Source: a bacterium (GTDB lineage Bacteria; Bacillota_A; Clostridia; Lachnospirales; Lachnospiraceae). Taken from it: a DNA stretch of 5,304 bases. The notes beneath the pieces are model-generated. The model made no database searches and was not told where the DNA came from. It saw nothing but the letters and a program-made list of their open reading frames with translations. Shown piece by piece: positions 5,255 through 5,304 of the stretch (positions within the stretch are counted from its first letter, which is position 1; each line of letters starts with the position of its first letter). The translations under genes and the position numbers were made by a program. The stretch lies in assembly GCA_004562915.1 (NCBI GenBank), contig SFQZ01000148.1:1-5304 (forward strand), written 5' to 3'.

Positions 5255-5304
5255 TGATGTGGTGGACAAGTTACAAGGAACATGGAGAGAACAGTGGAGC
5301 ACTC
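5239..5304 (+). other. Open frame running off the right edge
   Basis: From 5239 a frame is open to the window end and reads DFYNELMWWTSYKEHGENSGAL, with a possible ATG at 5257 but no RBS. The residue mix (Trp-rich, ordered charged residues) looks coding, and the preceding fragment reaches it by a one-base shift. I do not recognise it; the remainder lies outside the window. Confidence 0.3.

Noticed and set aside
1..5304. CRISPR array, tRNA or rRNA gene
   Set aside because: I saw no regularly spaced direct repeats, tRNA-like cloverleaf arms or conserved rRNA segments on either strand.

Overview
The window looks like a chromosomal stretch from a low-to-mid GC Gram-positive of the Clostridia, most likely a gut Lachnospiraceae relative. 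I infer this from the strong AGGAG-type ribosome binding sites, an AT-rich sigma-A promoter, and the mix of families (LCP ligase, Rpn-type nuclease, helicase-associated repeats, FrhB-type ferredoxin module). I ran no database search. Every recognisable gene is on the + strand.

Only two genes look complete and conventional. One is a sugar-phosphate-type nucleotidyltransferase (1719-2672). The other is a membrane-anchored LytR-CpsA-Psr (LCP) protein (2737-3822). They lie 64 bases apart, each with a good RBS, and both fit cell-surface polysaccharide assembly: the first would activate a sugar and the second would attach a polymer to the wall.

Almost everything around this pair is broken. From the left: a perfect-core palindrome (9-50); the C-terminal remnant of a helicase with helicase-associated repeats (about 52-683), with an apparent one-base frameshift; the C-terminal remnant of a sodium:solute symporter (about 655-1077) with a Trp-to-TGA nonsense codon; a small hydrophobic ORF (1070-1276) and the first 13 codons of another gene (1282-1323); a frameshifted C-terminal fragment of a second nucleotidyltransferase (about 1373-1552), homologous to the intact one downstream; and a double-cluster 4Fe-4S fragment (1546-1722) with an in-frame TAG, whose end overlaps the start codon of the intact nucleotidyltransferase.

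Right of the LCP gene, a near-consensus promoter (3845-3873) drives an Rpn/PD-(D/E)XK transposase-like gene. That gene has lost a base and most of its nuclease core (3921-4363). A strong hairpin and a promoter candidate then precede an OLD/RecF-like AAA ATPase (4482-5210), which stops just where Walker B should follow. The last 94 bases hold further short coding-like fragments in shifted frames, running off the window.

The overall picture is a gene graveyard: a variable region where successive insertions and deletions have left gene ends abutting each other around a surviving surface-polysaccharide pair. I see no intact new multi-gene system. The most interesting points are the abutting remnants, the paralogous nucleotidyltransferase scar, the hairpin with three copies of one motif, and the ATPase lacking half its active site.
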